Shown: positions 8,004-14,852, numbered from the stretch's first letter. The stretch: DNA of 14,852 nucleotides from CAVXAE01 sp044225565 (GCA_044225565.1 JBGAIL010000122.1:1-14852); one strand, 5' to 3'. Notes: a model not told the origin generated them from the letters alone. Numbers and translations: made by a program.

Positions 8004-8018
8004 GGATCGCGGCGATCC
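8004..8018. promoter_or_regulatory. 15-bp palindrome upstream of the acylase promoter, possible operator
   Basis: The arms GGATCGC (8004-8010) and GCGATCC (8012-8018) are perfect reverse complements around a single base. One unpaired base is too short for an RNA hairpin loop and no T-run follows, so a protein-binding site is more likely than a terminator of the LysR gene. It lies 14 bp upstream of the candidate -35 of the acylase operon, a position that suits an activator. Confidence 0.35.
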
Positions 8019-8037
8019 TCGTTTGAGTCCGTCGGGA

Positions 8038-8976
8038 TCAGCCCGGGCGTTTGCGGGCCGTTGCGGCGAGGTCCGCGTTTGAGTCGGCGAGGACTCGAGA
8101 TGCCGCACGGCGCAGGAGGTCCATCACGGCCTGCGCCGCGGGAGTCGGGAAACGGTTCGGGACCGTCAGCATGAAGAGGCGGCCCGCCATCGCCTCGCTG
8201 CTGTAGTCGGGCAACACCTTGACGAGCGCGCCCGACAGCGCGAGATCCCTGGCCATGTAGTTCGGCAGGAGCGCGACGCCCATGTCGGCCAGCGCGCAGG
8301 ACAGCAGGAAATGAACGTTCTCCGAGGAGAAGCGCGGCTTCAGCGCCACCCGCGCACGCTTCTCGCCAGCGACCAGGGCGAGGTCGATCCTGCGCCCGTG
8401 CTCCAGGGACAGGAAAGCGGCCCGGCCCAGGTCCGCCGGCGTCTCGAGGCGGGCGAGCGAATCCCGGTACCGCGGCGTGCAGTACAGCTGCCACCGGACG
8501 GCGCCGAGGTCCTTGCAGACCACGTCCTGCGGAGGCTCGTCCGCGATGGTGATGGCGATGTCGATGTCCGCCCCGATGAGATTCGAGAAGCGGTTGTCGA
8601 ACATCACGCGGAACGTGATCTCGGGATTGGCCCGCGCGAAGTCCATCAGCGCCGGCGCCAGGTAGCGCTGCCCTATTCCCGGCGGCAGGCGCACGCGGAC
8701 CAGGCCGGAGAGGGTGCGCCCCATCGAGGCCACGTCGAATTGCGCGGCCTCGAATTCCAGCGCGATGCGCTTGCCGTGCTCGTACAGCGTCGTGCCGATG
8801 TCGGTGAGCCTGAGATCCCTCGTGGTGCGCCTCAGCAGCTGTGCGCTGACCTGGCGCTCGAGGTGCTTCAATCGCTGGCTGATTCCGGAGCGCGTCACGC
8901 CCCTGCGCCGCGCAGCCTCGCTCATGCTGCCGGCATCGACGACGTCCACGAAGAGTCGGACGAGATCCCAGTCCAC
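8038..8976 (-). CDS. LysR-family transcriptional regulator
   Basis: This 312-residue protein has the standard LysR build: an N-terminal winged helix-turn-helix (about residues 1-60, core SMSEAARRRGVTRSGISQRL, then RRTTRDLRLTDIG) and a two-lobed effector-binding domain from about 90 to 300. The RTTR.LRLTD.G signature places it in the large CrgA/AaeR-like group. The open frame extends to 9315, but the added N-terminal residues have no family character. GTG at 8976, giving VDWDLVRLFVDVVDAGS, has AGGAGA 7-8 nt upstream and matches where LysR proteins start. It is transcribed divergently from the CoA-transferase operon, the usual arrangement for a LysR gene and its target. It may also affect the acylase gene 129 bp downstream. 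The effector is unknown. Confidence 0.93.
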   Translation of the reverse strand: MDWDLVRLFVDVVDAGSMSEAARRRGVTRSGISQRLKHLERQVSAQLLRRTTRDLRLTDIGTTLYEHGKRIALEFEAAQFDVASMGRTLSGLVRVRLPPGIGQRYLAPALMDFARANPEITFRVMFDNRFSNLIGADIDIAITIADEPPQDVVCKDLGAVRWQLYCTPRYRDSLARLETPADLGRAAFLSLEHGRRIDLALVAGEKRARVALKPRFSSENVHFLLSCALADMGVALLPNYMARDLALSGALVKVLPDYSSEAMAGRLFMLTVPNRFPTPAAQAVMDLLRRAASRVLADSNADLAATARKRPG

Positions 8977-9008
8977 GCTGGCTCTCCTGCAACGCCCGAA
9001 GGAGCGCA

Positions 9009-9020
9009 TTCGCGCGCGAA
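9009..9020. promoter_or_regulatory. Palindrome TTCGCGCGCGAA at the LysR transcription start
   Basis: This perfect 12-bp palindrome overlaps the end of the candidate -10 and the predicted start point of the LysR gene, where binding could autorepress it. Several 12-bp palindromes are expected by chance in a window this size, so the position is the only support. Confidence 0.2.
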
Positions 9021-9048
9021 CGTAGGGGCCGCAGGCATCGATTGTCAA
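9019..9048 (-). promoter_or_regulatory. Candidate promoter of the LysR gene
   Basis: On the minus strand a consensus -35 TTGACA (9048-9043) is followed after 18 bases by TACGTT (9024-9019), which matches 3 of 6 positions of the -10 consensus. Transcription would start near 9012, leaving about 36 nt before the GTG at 8976. The perfect -35 is the main support. Confidence 0.4.
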
Positions 9049-9081
9049 TTCTGCGTGAACAGCATGAGTAGCCGCGCAGCG

Positions 9082-9111
9082 TTGTGAGCGCGCGCTTCCG
9101 GGCAATAGACT
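9082..9111 (+). promoter_or_regulatory. Candidate promoter of the CoA-transferase operon
   Basis: TTGTGA (9082-9087) and TAGACT (9106-9111), each 4 of 6 to consensus, are separated by 18 bases. The start point would be near 9118, giving a leader of about 28 nt before GTG 9146. The -10 lies inside an inverted repeat (9099-9116). A weak promoter of this kind is typical for a target that needs an activator. Confidence 0.35.
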
Positions 9112-9116
9112 GCCCG
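9099..9116. promoter_or_regulatory. Inverted repeat over the -10 of the CoA-transferase operon, candidate operator
   Basis: The arms CGGGCA (9099-9104) and TGCCCG (9111-9116) are perfect reverse complements flanking a 6-base centre that holds most of the candidate -10. It is about 30 bp before the CoA-transferase GTG. It does not show the T-N11-A core of a classical LysR box, so another regulator, or chance, remains possible. Confidence 0.3.
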
Positions 9117-9145
9117 CCAGAGGGCATCTCAAACGCTGCCGGGGA

Positions 9146-10375
9146 GTGCGCGACCTGATCTCGACGAGCCCGCTCCAGGGCATCAAGGTTCTCGATCTGA
9201 CGCGCATGGTCTCCGGCCCGGTCGCGACGCAAACGCTCGCCGACCTCGGCGCCACCGTGTACAAGGTCGAGCGCCGCGAAGGCGACGACTCGCGGCGGTT
9301 CGGCCCGTTCCTCAAGGATCGCGCAGGAGGGGAAACCGATGACTCCGCCTACTTCCTCGCCTACAACCGCGGCAAGCGCTCGATCACCATCGACCTCGCC
9401 ACGCGCGAGGGCCAGTCGCTCGTGCGCCGCCTGGCCGGGCGCTGCGACGTCATGATCGAGAACTTCAAGGTCGGCGCGCTCGCCCGCTACGGGCTGGGTT
9501 ACGAGGAGATCGCGGCGGTGCGACCGGACATCGTCTACTGCTCGATCTCGGGGTTCGGCCAGGACGGGCCTTACGCGTCGCGCCCGGCCTACGACACGAT
9601 CATGCAGAGCATGGCGGGCCTCATGAGCAGCAACGGCACGCCGCCGGACGTACCGGGCTCCGAGCCGCTGCGCACGGCCATCCCCATCACCGATATCGTG
9701 GCCGGCTTGCACGCCGCGAGCGCGATCCTGGCGGCCCTGCACGCGCGCCACGTCACGGGCCGCGGACAGTATGTCGACGTGTCGCTCTTCGATGCGGCGG
9801 TCGGCCTGAACGGTCATCTCGCCATCGAATACCTGATGACGGGATCGGTGCCGCCGCGTGCCGGCAATCGCAACCCCGTCACGGCGCCTTCCGAGCCTTT
9901 CGAGTGCCGCGACGGGAAGGTGATGATCGGCATCGGCAACGACGCGCAATTCGAGAGGCTGTGCGCCGTTCTCGGCGTGCCGCAGCTCGGCTCCCACGAG
10001 CGGTTCGCCACCAACACGGCTCGCGTACGGCATCGCGCCGAGCTGCACGCGCTGCTCGAAAGCAGGACGCGGGAGCACACCATCCGCGGCCTGTCGGAGT
10101 CGCTCGCTCGCGCCAACGTTCCTGCCGGAGAGATCTTCGCTCTGGAGCAGGTGTTCGGCGATCCGCAGGTCGCTCACCGGCAGATGGCGACGCAGGAGAT
10201 GCATCATCGCGGCGTACCCGTTCCGCTGCTGCACAGCCCCATTCGCCTGTCGAACGAGGTCCCTAGACACTCCGCGCCGCCCGCGCTGGGACAACATACC
10301 GACGAGATCCTGGCCAGCGAGCTCGGTTTGTCGCATGAGCGCATCGCGACGTTGCGGGCGAGTGGCGTGGTGTGA
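9146..10375 (+). CDS. CaiB/BaiF (class III) CoA-transferase
   Basis: This 409-residue protein belongs to the formyl-CoA transferase / carnitine CoA-transferase family, which moves CoA from an acyl-CoA donor to a free carboxylic acid without ATP. Family motifs appear in order: PLQGIKVLDLTRMVSGP (9-25), LADLGATVYKVER (31-43), GDDSRRFGPF (46-55), NRGKRSITIDL (74-84), ENFKVG (105-110), SISGFGQDGPY (133-143) and GRGQYVDVSLFDA (205-217). Asp183 in PITDIVAG is the probable nucleophile that forms the aspartyl-CoA thioester. It has no signal peptide and would be cytoplasmic. GTG at 9146 is the only usable early start; the GGGG before it is very close, so initiation may be weak. It is the first gene of a plus-strand operon, divergent from LysR, and overlaps the next gene by 4 bp. 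The likely role is activating an acid released by the hydrolases nearby. Confidence 0.93.
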   Translation: MRDLISTSPLQGIKVLDLTRMVSGPVATQTLADLGATVYKVERREGDDSRRFGPFLKDRAGGETDDSAYFLAYNRGKRSITIDLATREGQSLVRRLAGRCDVMIENFKVGALARYGLGYEEIAAVRPDIVYCSISGFGQDGPYASRPAYDTIMQSMAGLMSSNGTPPDVPGSEPLRTAIPITDIVAGLHAASAILAALHARHVTGRGQYVDVSLFDAAVGLNGHLAIEYLMTGSVPPRAGNRNPVTAPSEPFECRDGKVMIGIGNDAQFERLCAVLGVPQLGSHERFATNTARVRHRAELHALLESRTREHTIRGLSESLARANVPAGEIFALEQVFGDPQVAHRQMATQEMHHRGVPVPLLHSPIRLSNEVPRHSAPPALGQHTDEILASELGLSHERIATLRASGVV

Positions 10376-12915
10376 GCGCTCCTCGCGTAGCCGCGGTGCT
10401 CCTGCTCGGCATGGCCGCCGTCGCAGGCGCAGCAGTGTCCACACCCCGCACTGAGATTGGCTTCGAGACGAGCGAAGGAACGTGGATCTCGCTCGATGTG
10501 TCTGCGGACGGAAAGTCGATCGTCTTCGATCTCCTCGGAGACCTCTACGAGCTGCCGATCGACGGCGGCGTGGCGAGACCCCTCCTCACCGGCAGGCCGT
10601 TCGAATCGCAGCCCGTCTACTCGCCGGACGGCACCTGGATCGCCTTCGTCAGCGACCGCTCGGGCAGCGAGAATCTCTGGATCGCGCGGCGCGACGGCAG
10701 CGAGCCGCGTGCGCTGTCGAATCTGGACGACGACACGGAGTTCTCGTCCCCCGCCTGGTCAGCGGATGGCACGCACGTCTTCGTCTCGCGCATCAGGGTG
10801 AGCTCGAACGTGTTCGAGCTGTGGGAATACCCGCTGGACGCGGGAGAGGCGAAGCAGCTGACACGAGGCGCTCCGCAGCCCGGATGGCCCAAGCGCAATC
10901 GCAACAGCGCATTGGGAGCCGTGTCCGCGCACGATGGCCGGCATCTCTTCTACGCCGCCAGGATGGGCGATTTCCTGGAACAGCACGCCTACGAACAACT
11001 GCCGATGCCGCTCTGGCGCGTCGTGCGTCGGGACCTGCGCACCGGCACGGAGGAAACCGTCGTCGCCTCGCCCGGCGGTGCGATGCGCCCTCGTCTCTCG
11101 CCGGATGATTCCGTCATCGTCTACGGCTCGAGGCGCGACGGCCAGACCGGGCTGCGCATGCGCCGGCTGCGCGACGGTTCCGACGAATGGCTCGCGTTTC
11201 CCGACAAGCAGGAAGGCTGGCCGAGCCGGGATGTCCTGCCGGCGTATGCGTTCACGCCGGATGGCAAATCGATCGTGCTCAGTCGCGACGGCCAGCTCGA
11301 GCGCGTCGATCTTGCCACGCGAGCCGTACATCGAATCCCGTTCACGGCGAACGTGTCGATTCAGGCAGGCAGCGCGGTACCTCGAGACATCGTCGAAGAC
11401 ACCGGGCCCGTCCTCGCACGGCTGATCCAGGGGCCCGCCGTATCACCCGATGGGCGGAACCTGGCTTTCTCGGCGCTCGGGAGCATCTACGTCATGCGGC
11501 TGCAGCCCGACGCCAGGCCGAGGCGCCTGACGACCGGCAGCCTCGCGCCGCAGTTCCAGCCCTCCTGGTCGCCCGACGGCCGGTGGATCCTGTTCGCGAC
11601 CTGGACGGCGCGCGGCGGGCACATCTGGAAAGCGCGCGCCGATGGCAAAGGCGCCGTCCAGCGCCTCACCGCGGAGAGCGCGTACTACTCCGATCCCGTG
11701 GCCACCCGCGATGGCCGGGAAATTCTCGCCCTGCGCTCGAGCAATCATCAGCACACGCACCAGTACATCGAGATCGGGCCCTTCCGTCAGGCCGATCTCG
11801 TCAGGATGCCCGCGTCCGGCGGCCCACCGGCGGTGATCACTTCCGGAATGATCGCCGGGCCTCCTCAACCCGCACTCGATGGCAAACGCGTCCATCTCTA
11901 CAGGGCCGATGGCGTCGCCTCGATTGCGCTCGATGGCTCGGACGCGCGGCTGCTCCTGCGTGCCGGCGGCATTCCTCCCCATTTCCACGAAGGACCCTTT
12001 CGCCTCGATGACGTGCGCGTGAGCCCCGATGGAAAGTGGGCACTCGCCCTGGGCGCATCGCAGCTGCATCTGGTGCAGATCAGGGCCACAGCCGGACAAC
12101 CGCAAGTCGTCGACCTGGACGTCCCCTCGCCCGAGCACCGTCAGTTGACCGCCGTCGGCGCCGATTTCATCGGCTGGGCGGACGATGGCCGCTCCATCAC
12201 GTGGTCGGTCGGCTCGACGCTCTATCGGATGCCATTGAGCGATGCTCGAAGGGCCGAAGGCCAACGCGGTATCGAGGGCGGCGCCGAACGCCTGGCGCAG
12301 AAGCATCAGGCCGTGGTGACGCTTCCCCGGGACGTCCCACAGGGCGCCCTCGTGCTTCGGGGAGGCACCGCCATCACGATGCGCGGCGATGAATCCATCG
12401 CGGACGCCGATGTCCTGGTCCGCAACGACCGCATCGTGGCAGTGGACGGCGATGCCGGCTCGATTCCGACTCCCGCCGATGCCCAGGACCCCGGCGACGT
12501 CACCGGAAGATTCGTGCTGCCCGGCTTCGTCGGCACGCATGCGCACTGGGTCCAGGTCCGCCGCGGCATCCTCGATCTCGAGGACTGGGGCCTGGCCGCC
12601 AACCTCGCCTACGGCGTCACCGCGGGACTCGATCCCTCTCCCCTGACCATCGACGCGCTGGCCTATCGGGACCTGCTCGACGCAGGCCTCATGATCGGCC
12701 TGCGCTTCCTCCGGCAGGCTTGCTGGTGCTCTCGTGGAACCGGACGTCCCGCGAGCAGGTGTCGGCCGTGCTCTCACGCTATCGGGACCACTATCGCCTG
12801 CGCAATCTCAAATCCTACTGGAGCGCAAACCGGCGCCAGCGCCAATGGGTCGCGGACGTCGCGTCAGAGCTCGGCCTCATCGCGACGACGGAAGGTGCGC
12901 TCAACGAAAAGCTGA
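10372..12915 (+). CDS. TolB-propeller amidohydrolase, 5' part of a frameshifted gene
   Basis: The frame encodes 847 residues, of which only about the first 780 are native. A signal peptide (MSAPRVAAVLLLGMAAVAGA) is followed by PD40/TolB beta-propeller repeats to about residue 590, with blades such as SPDGTWIAFVSD, SPDDSVIVYGSR, SPDGRNLAFSALG and SPDGRWILFATW. An amidohydrolase domain begins near 659. It has the strand LVLRGGTAITM, then PGFVGTHAH with metal ligands His723 and His725, and YGVTAGLDPS. After LMIGLRFL the reading turns into Arg/Ser/Cys-rich non-family sequence, while the true continuation appears one frame away from 12720. The family is periplasmic and hydrolyses cyclic amides or peptide-like bonds; the substrate here is unknown. 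GTG 10372 overlaps the CoA-transferase stop (GTGA), suggesting coupled translation. The N-terminus is homologous to the partial gene at 1-497. Confidence 0.88.
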   Translation: MSAPRVAAVLLLGMAAVAGAAVSTPRTEIGFETSEGTWISLDVSADGKSIVFDLLGDLYELPIDGGVARPLLTGRPFESQPVYSPDGTWIAFVSDRSGSENLWIARRDGSEPRALSNLDDDTEFSSPAWSADGTHVFVSRIRVSSNVFELWEYPLDAGEAKQLTRGAPQPGWPKRNRNSALGAVSAHDGRHLFYAARMGDFLEQHAYEQLPMPLWRVVRRDLRTGTEETVVASPGGAMRPRLSPDDSVIVYGSRRDGQTGLRMRRLRDGSDEWLAFPDKQEGWPSRDVLPAYAFTPDGKSIVLSRDGQLERVDLATRAVHRIPFTANVSIQAGSAVPRDIVEDTGPVLARLIQGPAVSPDGRNLAFSALGSIYVMRLQPDARPRRLTTGSLAPQFQPSWSPDGRWILFATWTARGGHIWKARADGKGAVQRLTAESAYYSDPVATRDGREILALRSSNHQHTHQYIEIGPFRQADLVRMPASGGPPAVITSGMIAGPPQPALDGKRVHLYRADGVASIALDGSDARLLLRAGGIPPHFHEGPFRLDDVRVSPDGKWALALGASQLHLVQIRATAGQPQVVDLDVPSPEHRQLTAVGADFIGWADDGRSITWSVGSTLYRMPLSDARRAEGQRGIEGGAERLAQKHQAVVTLPRDVPQGALVLRGGTAITMRGDESIADADVLVRNDRIVAVDGDAGSIPTPADAQDPGDVTGRFVLPGFVGTHAHWVQVRRGILDLEDWGLAANLAYGVTAGLDPSPLTIDALAYRDLLDAGLMIGLRFLRQACWCSRGTGRPASRCRPCSHAIGTTIACAISNPTGAQTGASANGSRTSRQSSASSRRRKVRSTKS
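12705..12720 (+). other. Frameshift site within the amidohydrolase gene
   Basis: Family-like sequence leaves one frame after GLRFL (about 12711) and resumes in the -1 frame at LLVLSWNRT (12720). This is what loss of one base would cause. Adding one C to the CTCC run at 12708-12712 would read GLRFLPAGLLVLSW, which resembles the GPR.F..G..V.S pattern I recall from intact relatives. The whole gene would then be 10372-13583 and about 1070 residues, the usual family length. It may be a sequencing error, a young pseudogene mutation or, least likely, programmed frameshifting; no canonical slippery heptamer is obvious. Confidence 0.75.
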
Positions 12916-13583
12916 TCCTCACCCAGGTGATGGACGGCTTCTCCGGCAGCGAGCATGCGCTGCCGACTGTGCCCGTCTCGCAGGACGTCATCGATCTCTT
13001 CGCACGCAGCCGGGTGAGCTACACGCCGACGCTGGTCGTCGGCAACGGCGGGCCGCACGCCAGGAGCCGGCTCATCGCCCCGGACCTGCTCCACGATGAC
13101 GCCAAGCTCAATCGCTTCGTGCCGCATCACGTCATCGACGAGCTGACGCAGCGCAGGCCGACGTATGCGCAGCACGAGTACGTCTATCCTCGCGTAGCGG
13201 CGGGAGCCGCGAAGATACTGCGCGCAGGAGGACTCATCGGCGTCGGCAGCCATGGCGAGCTGCAGGGTCTCGCCTATCATTGGGAGATGCAGGCGCTCGC
13301 GACGGAAGGGCTCACGCCGATGGAAGTGCTCCGTTCGGCCACGCTCGGCTCGAGCGAGACGATAGGGCGTGCAAGGGATCTCGGCTCTCTCGAAAGCGGC
13401 AAGCTCGCGGACCTCCTGGTGCTCGACCGCGATCCGCGCGCGAACATCGCCGATACGCTGTCGATCCGCGAAGTGATGAAGAACGGCAGGTTGTACGAAG
13501 CGGAGACCCTGGACGAAGTCTGGCCACGGCAACGGACCTATCCGGTCCCGTGGTTCCGGGAGGAGCCGCTCCCCGCTCATTAG
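12720..13583 (+). CDS. Amidohydrolase, 3' part of the frameshifted gene
   Basis: These 287 residues continue the amidohydrolase barrel. They hold LKSYWSANRRQRQWV (Lys31 in the position of the metal-bridging lysine), TTEGAL (55-61), DGFSGSEH (His79), SYTPTLVVGNGGP, the late ligand region GVGSHGELQGLAYHW (174-188, His178 and His187), and the typical C-terminus LGSLESGKLADLLVLDRDP. All of this matches the second half of TolB-propeller amidohydrolases. The nominal TTG start at 12720 is only where the frame becomes useful; no ribosome site precedes it, so it is not a separate gene. The frame is free of stops and keeps its catalytic residues, so the disruption is recent or an error. The next gene starts 15 bp after its stop. 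Confidence 0.85.
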   Translation: MLVLSWNRTSREQVSAVLSRYRDHYRLRNLKSYWSANRRQRQWVADVASELGLIATTEGALNEKLILTQVMDGFSGSEHALPTVPVSQDVIDLFARSRVSYTPTLVVGNGGPHARSRLIAPDLLHDDAKLNRFVPHHVIDELTQRRPTYAQHEYVYPRVAAGAAKILRAGGLIGVGSHGELQGLAYHWEMQALATEGLTPMEVLRSATLGSSETIGRARDLGSLESGKLADLLVLDRDPRANIADTLSIREVMKNGRLYEAETLDEVWPRQRTYPVPWFREEPLPAH

Positions 13584-13598
13584 CGCGAGCCCACCGTC

Positions 13599-14639
13599 AT
13601 GACGCAGGATCGAAACGAGATCCGGATCGGCGGATGCCTGTTCATCGAGAGGCGCGCCCGAGCGCGGGGCGTCGAGTTCCGGATCGTCGAGGGACCGGAC
13701 GCGGGGTCCACCCTGATTCTGCTGCCGGGCATGCTCAACCTGTGGAACGACTACCAGCGGGTGCTCCCGGCGCTCGCCGCGCGCTTTCACGTGGTGGCGA
13801 TGGATCTGCGCGGGCACGGAGGCTCCGAATGGGCTGCGGACGGCCGCTATCGGGTCGTCGACTACTCCGATGACGTCATCGCGCTCATCGAGAGCGAGCA
13901 TCGCTCGCCGGTGGCGATCTCGGGAAACTCGCTGGGCGGGCTCATTGCGCTCGACGTCGCCGCGCGCCGACCCGAGCTCGTGCGCGCCATCGCCATCGAG
14001 GATGCACCGCTGCTCATCACCGAGCCCCAGCGGTGGGCCTCTCACTGGTACTACCCGTTCTTCGGGGCGGTGGCCGCCATGCTCACCGAATGGCGCTCGC
14101 GCGGCGCGGACGTCCCGGATCTCGAGCGTCGCATCGCCACGCTGGATCTCTACCGGCCGCCCATCGACAAGAGCCGGGCCGACCGCATGATCTCGAGCGG
14201 GAAGATCCTCGAGCGCCTGCGCCGGGGAGGGTTGTTGAGCGGCGATGAGGCCCGGCGGATCGCCGCGGGGTGGACCTACTATGTCTCGGGCCAGCGCCCG
14301 AGGCTGGGAGACTGCCTGCCCGGCATCGCCATCCAGACGCTCGCCGCGGCGTGGGCTACCGTCGATCCACGGGTTCCGGTGCCCACGGTGGATCTCACTT
14401 TCAGCGAGGGGCTCGACCATCTCGCCGCACTGCGTGCCGTGCGCTGTCCGGTGCTCCTGTGGGAAGCCGATTTCGACATGAGCGGCCTCGTCCCGCAGCC
14501 AGACATCGAGCGCGTCCTTCATTCGCTCTCGCACGTGCCGCATCGGCACGAACGCGTCGATGGCGCGGGGCATCAGATCCACGCCGAGGCGCCGGAACGC
14601 TTCGCGGCTCGCACGATCGAGTTTTTCTCGCAGGGGTGA
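13599..14639 (+). CDS. Alpha/beta hydrolase
   Basis: This 346-residue alpha/beta-hydrolase-fold protein is probably an esterase, lactonase or C-C bond hydrolase. The oxyanion region is LLPGMLNLWNDY (41-52), a hydrophobic strand then Gly-Met in place of the common HG. The family motif AMDLRGHGGSEW follows at 67-78. The nucleophile elbow is SGNSLGG (Ser111), the probable acid is Asp291 or Asp293 in EADFDMSG, and the base is His325 in GAGHQIH. The middle (about 140-280) is a long helical cap. No signal peptide is present. It is the last gene of the operon, starting 15 bp after the amidohydrolase stop. The ATG lacks a good Shine-Dalgarno sequence, so translation may depend on the gene before. Disruption of that gene by the frameshift could therefore lower its expression. 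It ends 20 bp before the stop of the convergent peptidase gene. Confidence 0.9.
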   Translation: MTQDRNEIRIGGCLFIERRARARGVEFRIVEGPDAGSTLILLPGMLNLWNDYQRVLPALAARFHVVAMDLRGHGGSEWAADGRYRVVDYSDDVIALIESEHRSPVAISGNSLGGLIALDVAARRPELVRAIAIEDAPLLITEPQRWASHWYYPFFGAVAAMLTEWRSRGADVPDLERRIATLDLYRPPIDKSRADRMISSGKILERLRRGGLLSGDEARRIAAGWTYYVSGQRPRLGDCLPGIAIQTLAAAWATVDPRVPVPTVDLTFSEGLDHLAALRAVRCPVLLWEADFDMSGLVPQPDIERVLHSLSHVPHRHERVDGAGHQIHAEAPERFAARTIEFFSQG

Positions 14640-14659
14640 ATCCCGAACGAAGGGAGGAA

Positions 14660-14852
14660 TTACGAGCGTTGGCTTTTCGCCTTGATCAACCCCAATACCG
14701 TTTCGAGCTGGGGATCGACGCCCTTGCAGTGAACTCTACATGGCGAAACCAGTATGTCCGGAGTTACACCCACTCCTTCAATGGGACCCACTTCCGGCAC
14801 CGTTCCGCCAAAGGCGGCGACCAGCACAAAGTACTTGCCACTCGCGAGCCGG
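14660..14852 (-). CDS. S41-type peptidase C-terminus (partial)
   Basis: Reading leftward from 14851, an open frame of 63 residues ends at TAA (14662-14660); the 5' end is outside the window. The segment GKYFVLVAAFGGTVP followed by EGVGVTPDILVSP and GVDPQLETVLGLIKAK matches the end of S41 (tail-specific/C-terminal processing) peptidases, where a G.G..PDI.V motif precedes a final helix. The catalytic Ser and Lys lie upstream and are not visible. Two cysteines (in PCRVHC) are unusual here. GC content is about 57% over the last 200 bases against about 66% in the preceding 180, so this gene may have a different history. Family assignment rests on one motif and is moderate. Confidence 0.65.
   Translation of the reverse strand, partial: RLASGKYFVLVAAFGGTVPEVGPIEGVGVTPDILVSPCRVHCKGVDPQLETVLGLIKAKSQRS

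Noticed and set aside
8004..8018. Rho-independent terminator after the LysR gene
   Set aside because: The arms are separated by one base and no T-run follows on the minus strand, so a DNA-binding site is a better reading.
6691..8082. 463-residue open frame on the plus strand
   Set aside because: It is antisense to the acylase, which has a signal peptide, a ribosome site and the GSNAW catalytic motif.
8977..9315. N-terminal extension of the LysR frame
   Set aside because: The extra residues are Arg/Ser-rich and cover the control region and the opposite gene start; GTG 8976 has AGGAGA at proper spacing.
7979..10444. 821-residue open frame on the minus strand
   Set aside because: It crosses the LysR gene, the control region and the CoA-transferase, is Arg-rich and has no recognisable domain.
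12864..14582. 572-residue open frame on the minus strand
   Set aside because: It is antisense to the amidohydrolase 3' part and the last alpha/beta hydrolase, with no family motifs.
1..14852. CRISPR arrays, tRNA or rRNA genes, insertion sequences, phage genes
   Set aside because: No repeated spaced units, no transposase or integrase motifs and no structural RNA signatures were seen on either strand.

Overview
The window is high-GC DNA (about 66% in hand-counted gene lines) packed with genes typical of a Gram-negative, TonB-dependent scavenger. It holds an STN-domain TonB receptor, a secreted penicillin-acylase-type hydrolase, TolB-propeller amidohydrolases, a crotonase, a class III CoA-transferase and two alpha/beta hydrolases. 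This mix fits a proteobacterium with broad catabolic ability. A Steroidobacteraceae-like gammaproteobacterium is my best guess, but the sequence alone does not settle it. I see no rRNA, tRNA, CRISPR array, insertion sequence or phage gene, and no gene-free stretch longer than about 190 bp.

Layout. Positions 1-497 (minus) hold the N-terminal part of a secreted TolB-propeller protein that runs off the left edge. Divergent from it, 660-1778 (+) is an HSL-type esterase. It meets the crotonase (2530-1775, minus) head-on, and one CTAG supplies both stop codons. A run of minus-strand genes then reads leftward: LysR regulator (8976-8038), N-acyl amide hydrolase (7908-5626), small secreted protein (5597-5202), TonB receptor (5017-2603) and crotonase (2530-1775). 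Divergent from the LysR gene is a plus-strand operon. It starts with a CaiB/BaiF CoA-transferase (9146-10375), which overlaps by 4 bp a TolB-propeller/amidohydrolase gene (10372 to about 13583, broken by a -1 frameshift near 12711), and ends with an alpha/beta hydrolase (13599-14639). At the right edge, 14660-14852 (minus) is the C-terminal end of an S41-type peptidase in DNA of lower GC (about 57%).

How the genes may work together (inference): the receptor would import an amide- or ester-linked acyl compound. The periplasmic acylase and the TolB-amidohydrolases would cleave amide or cyclic amide bonds, and the alpha/beta hydrolases would cleave esters. The released acid would be activated by the CoA-transferase and hydrated by the crotonase. 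The LysR protein, sited as a classic divergent regulator, would sense the substrate or an intermediate. The substrate cannot be read from the sequence.

The most notable points are the single-base frameshift in an otherwise intact amidohydrolase, the second TolB-propeller homologue at the left edge, candidate operators overlapping the promoters, and two terminal gene fragments that a complete-ORF search would miss.
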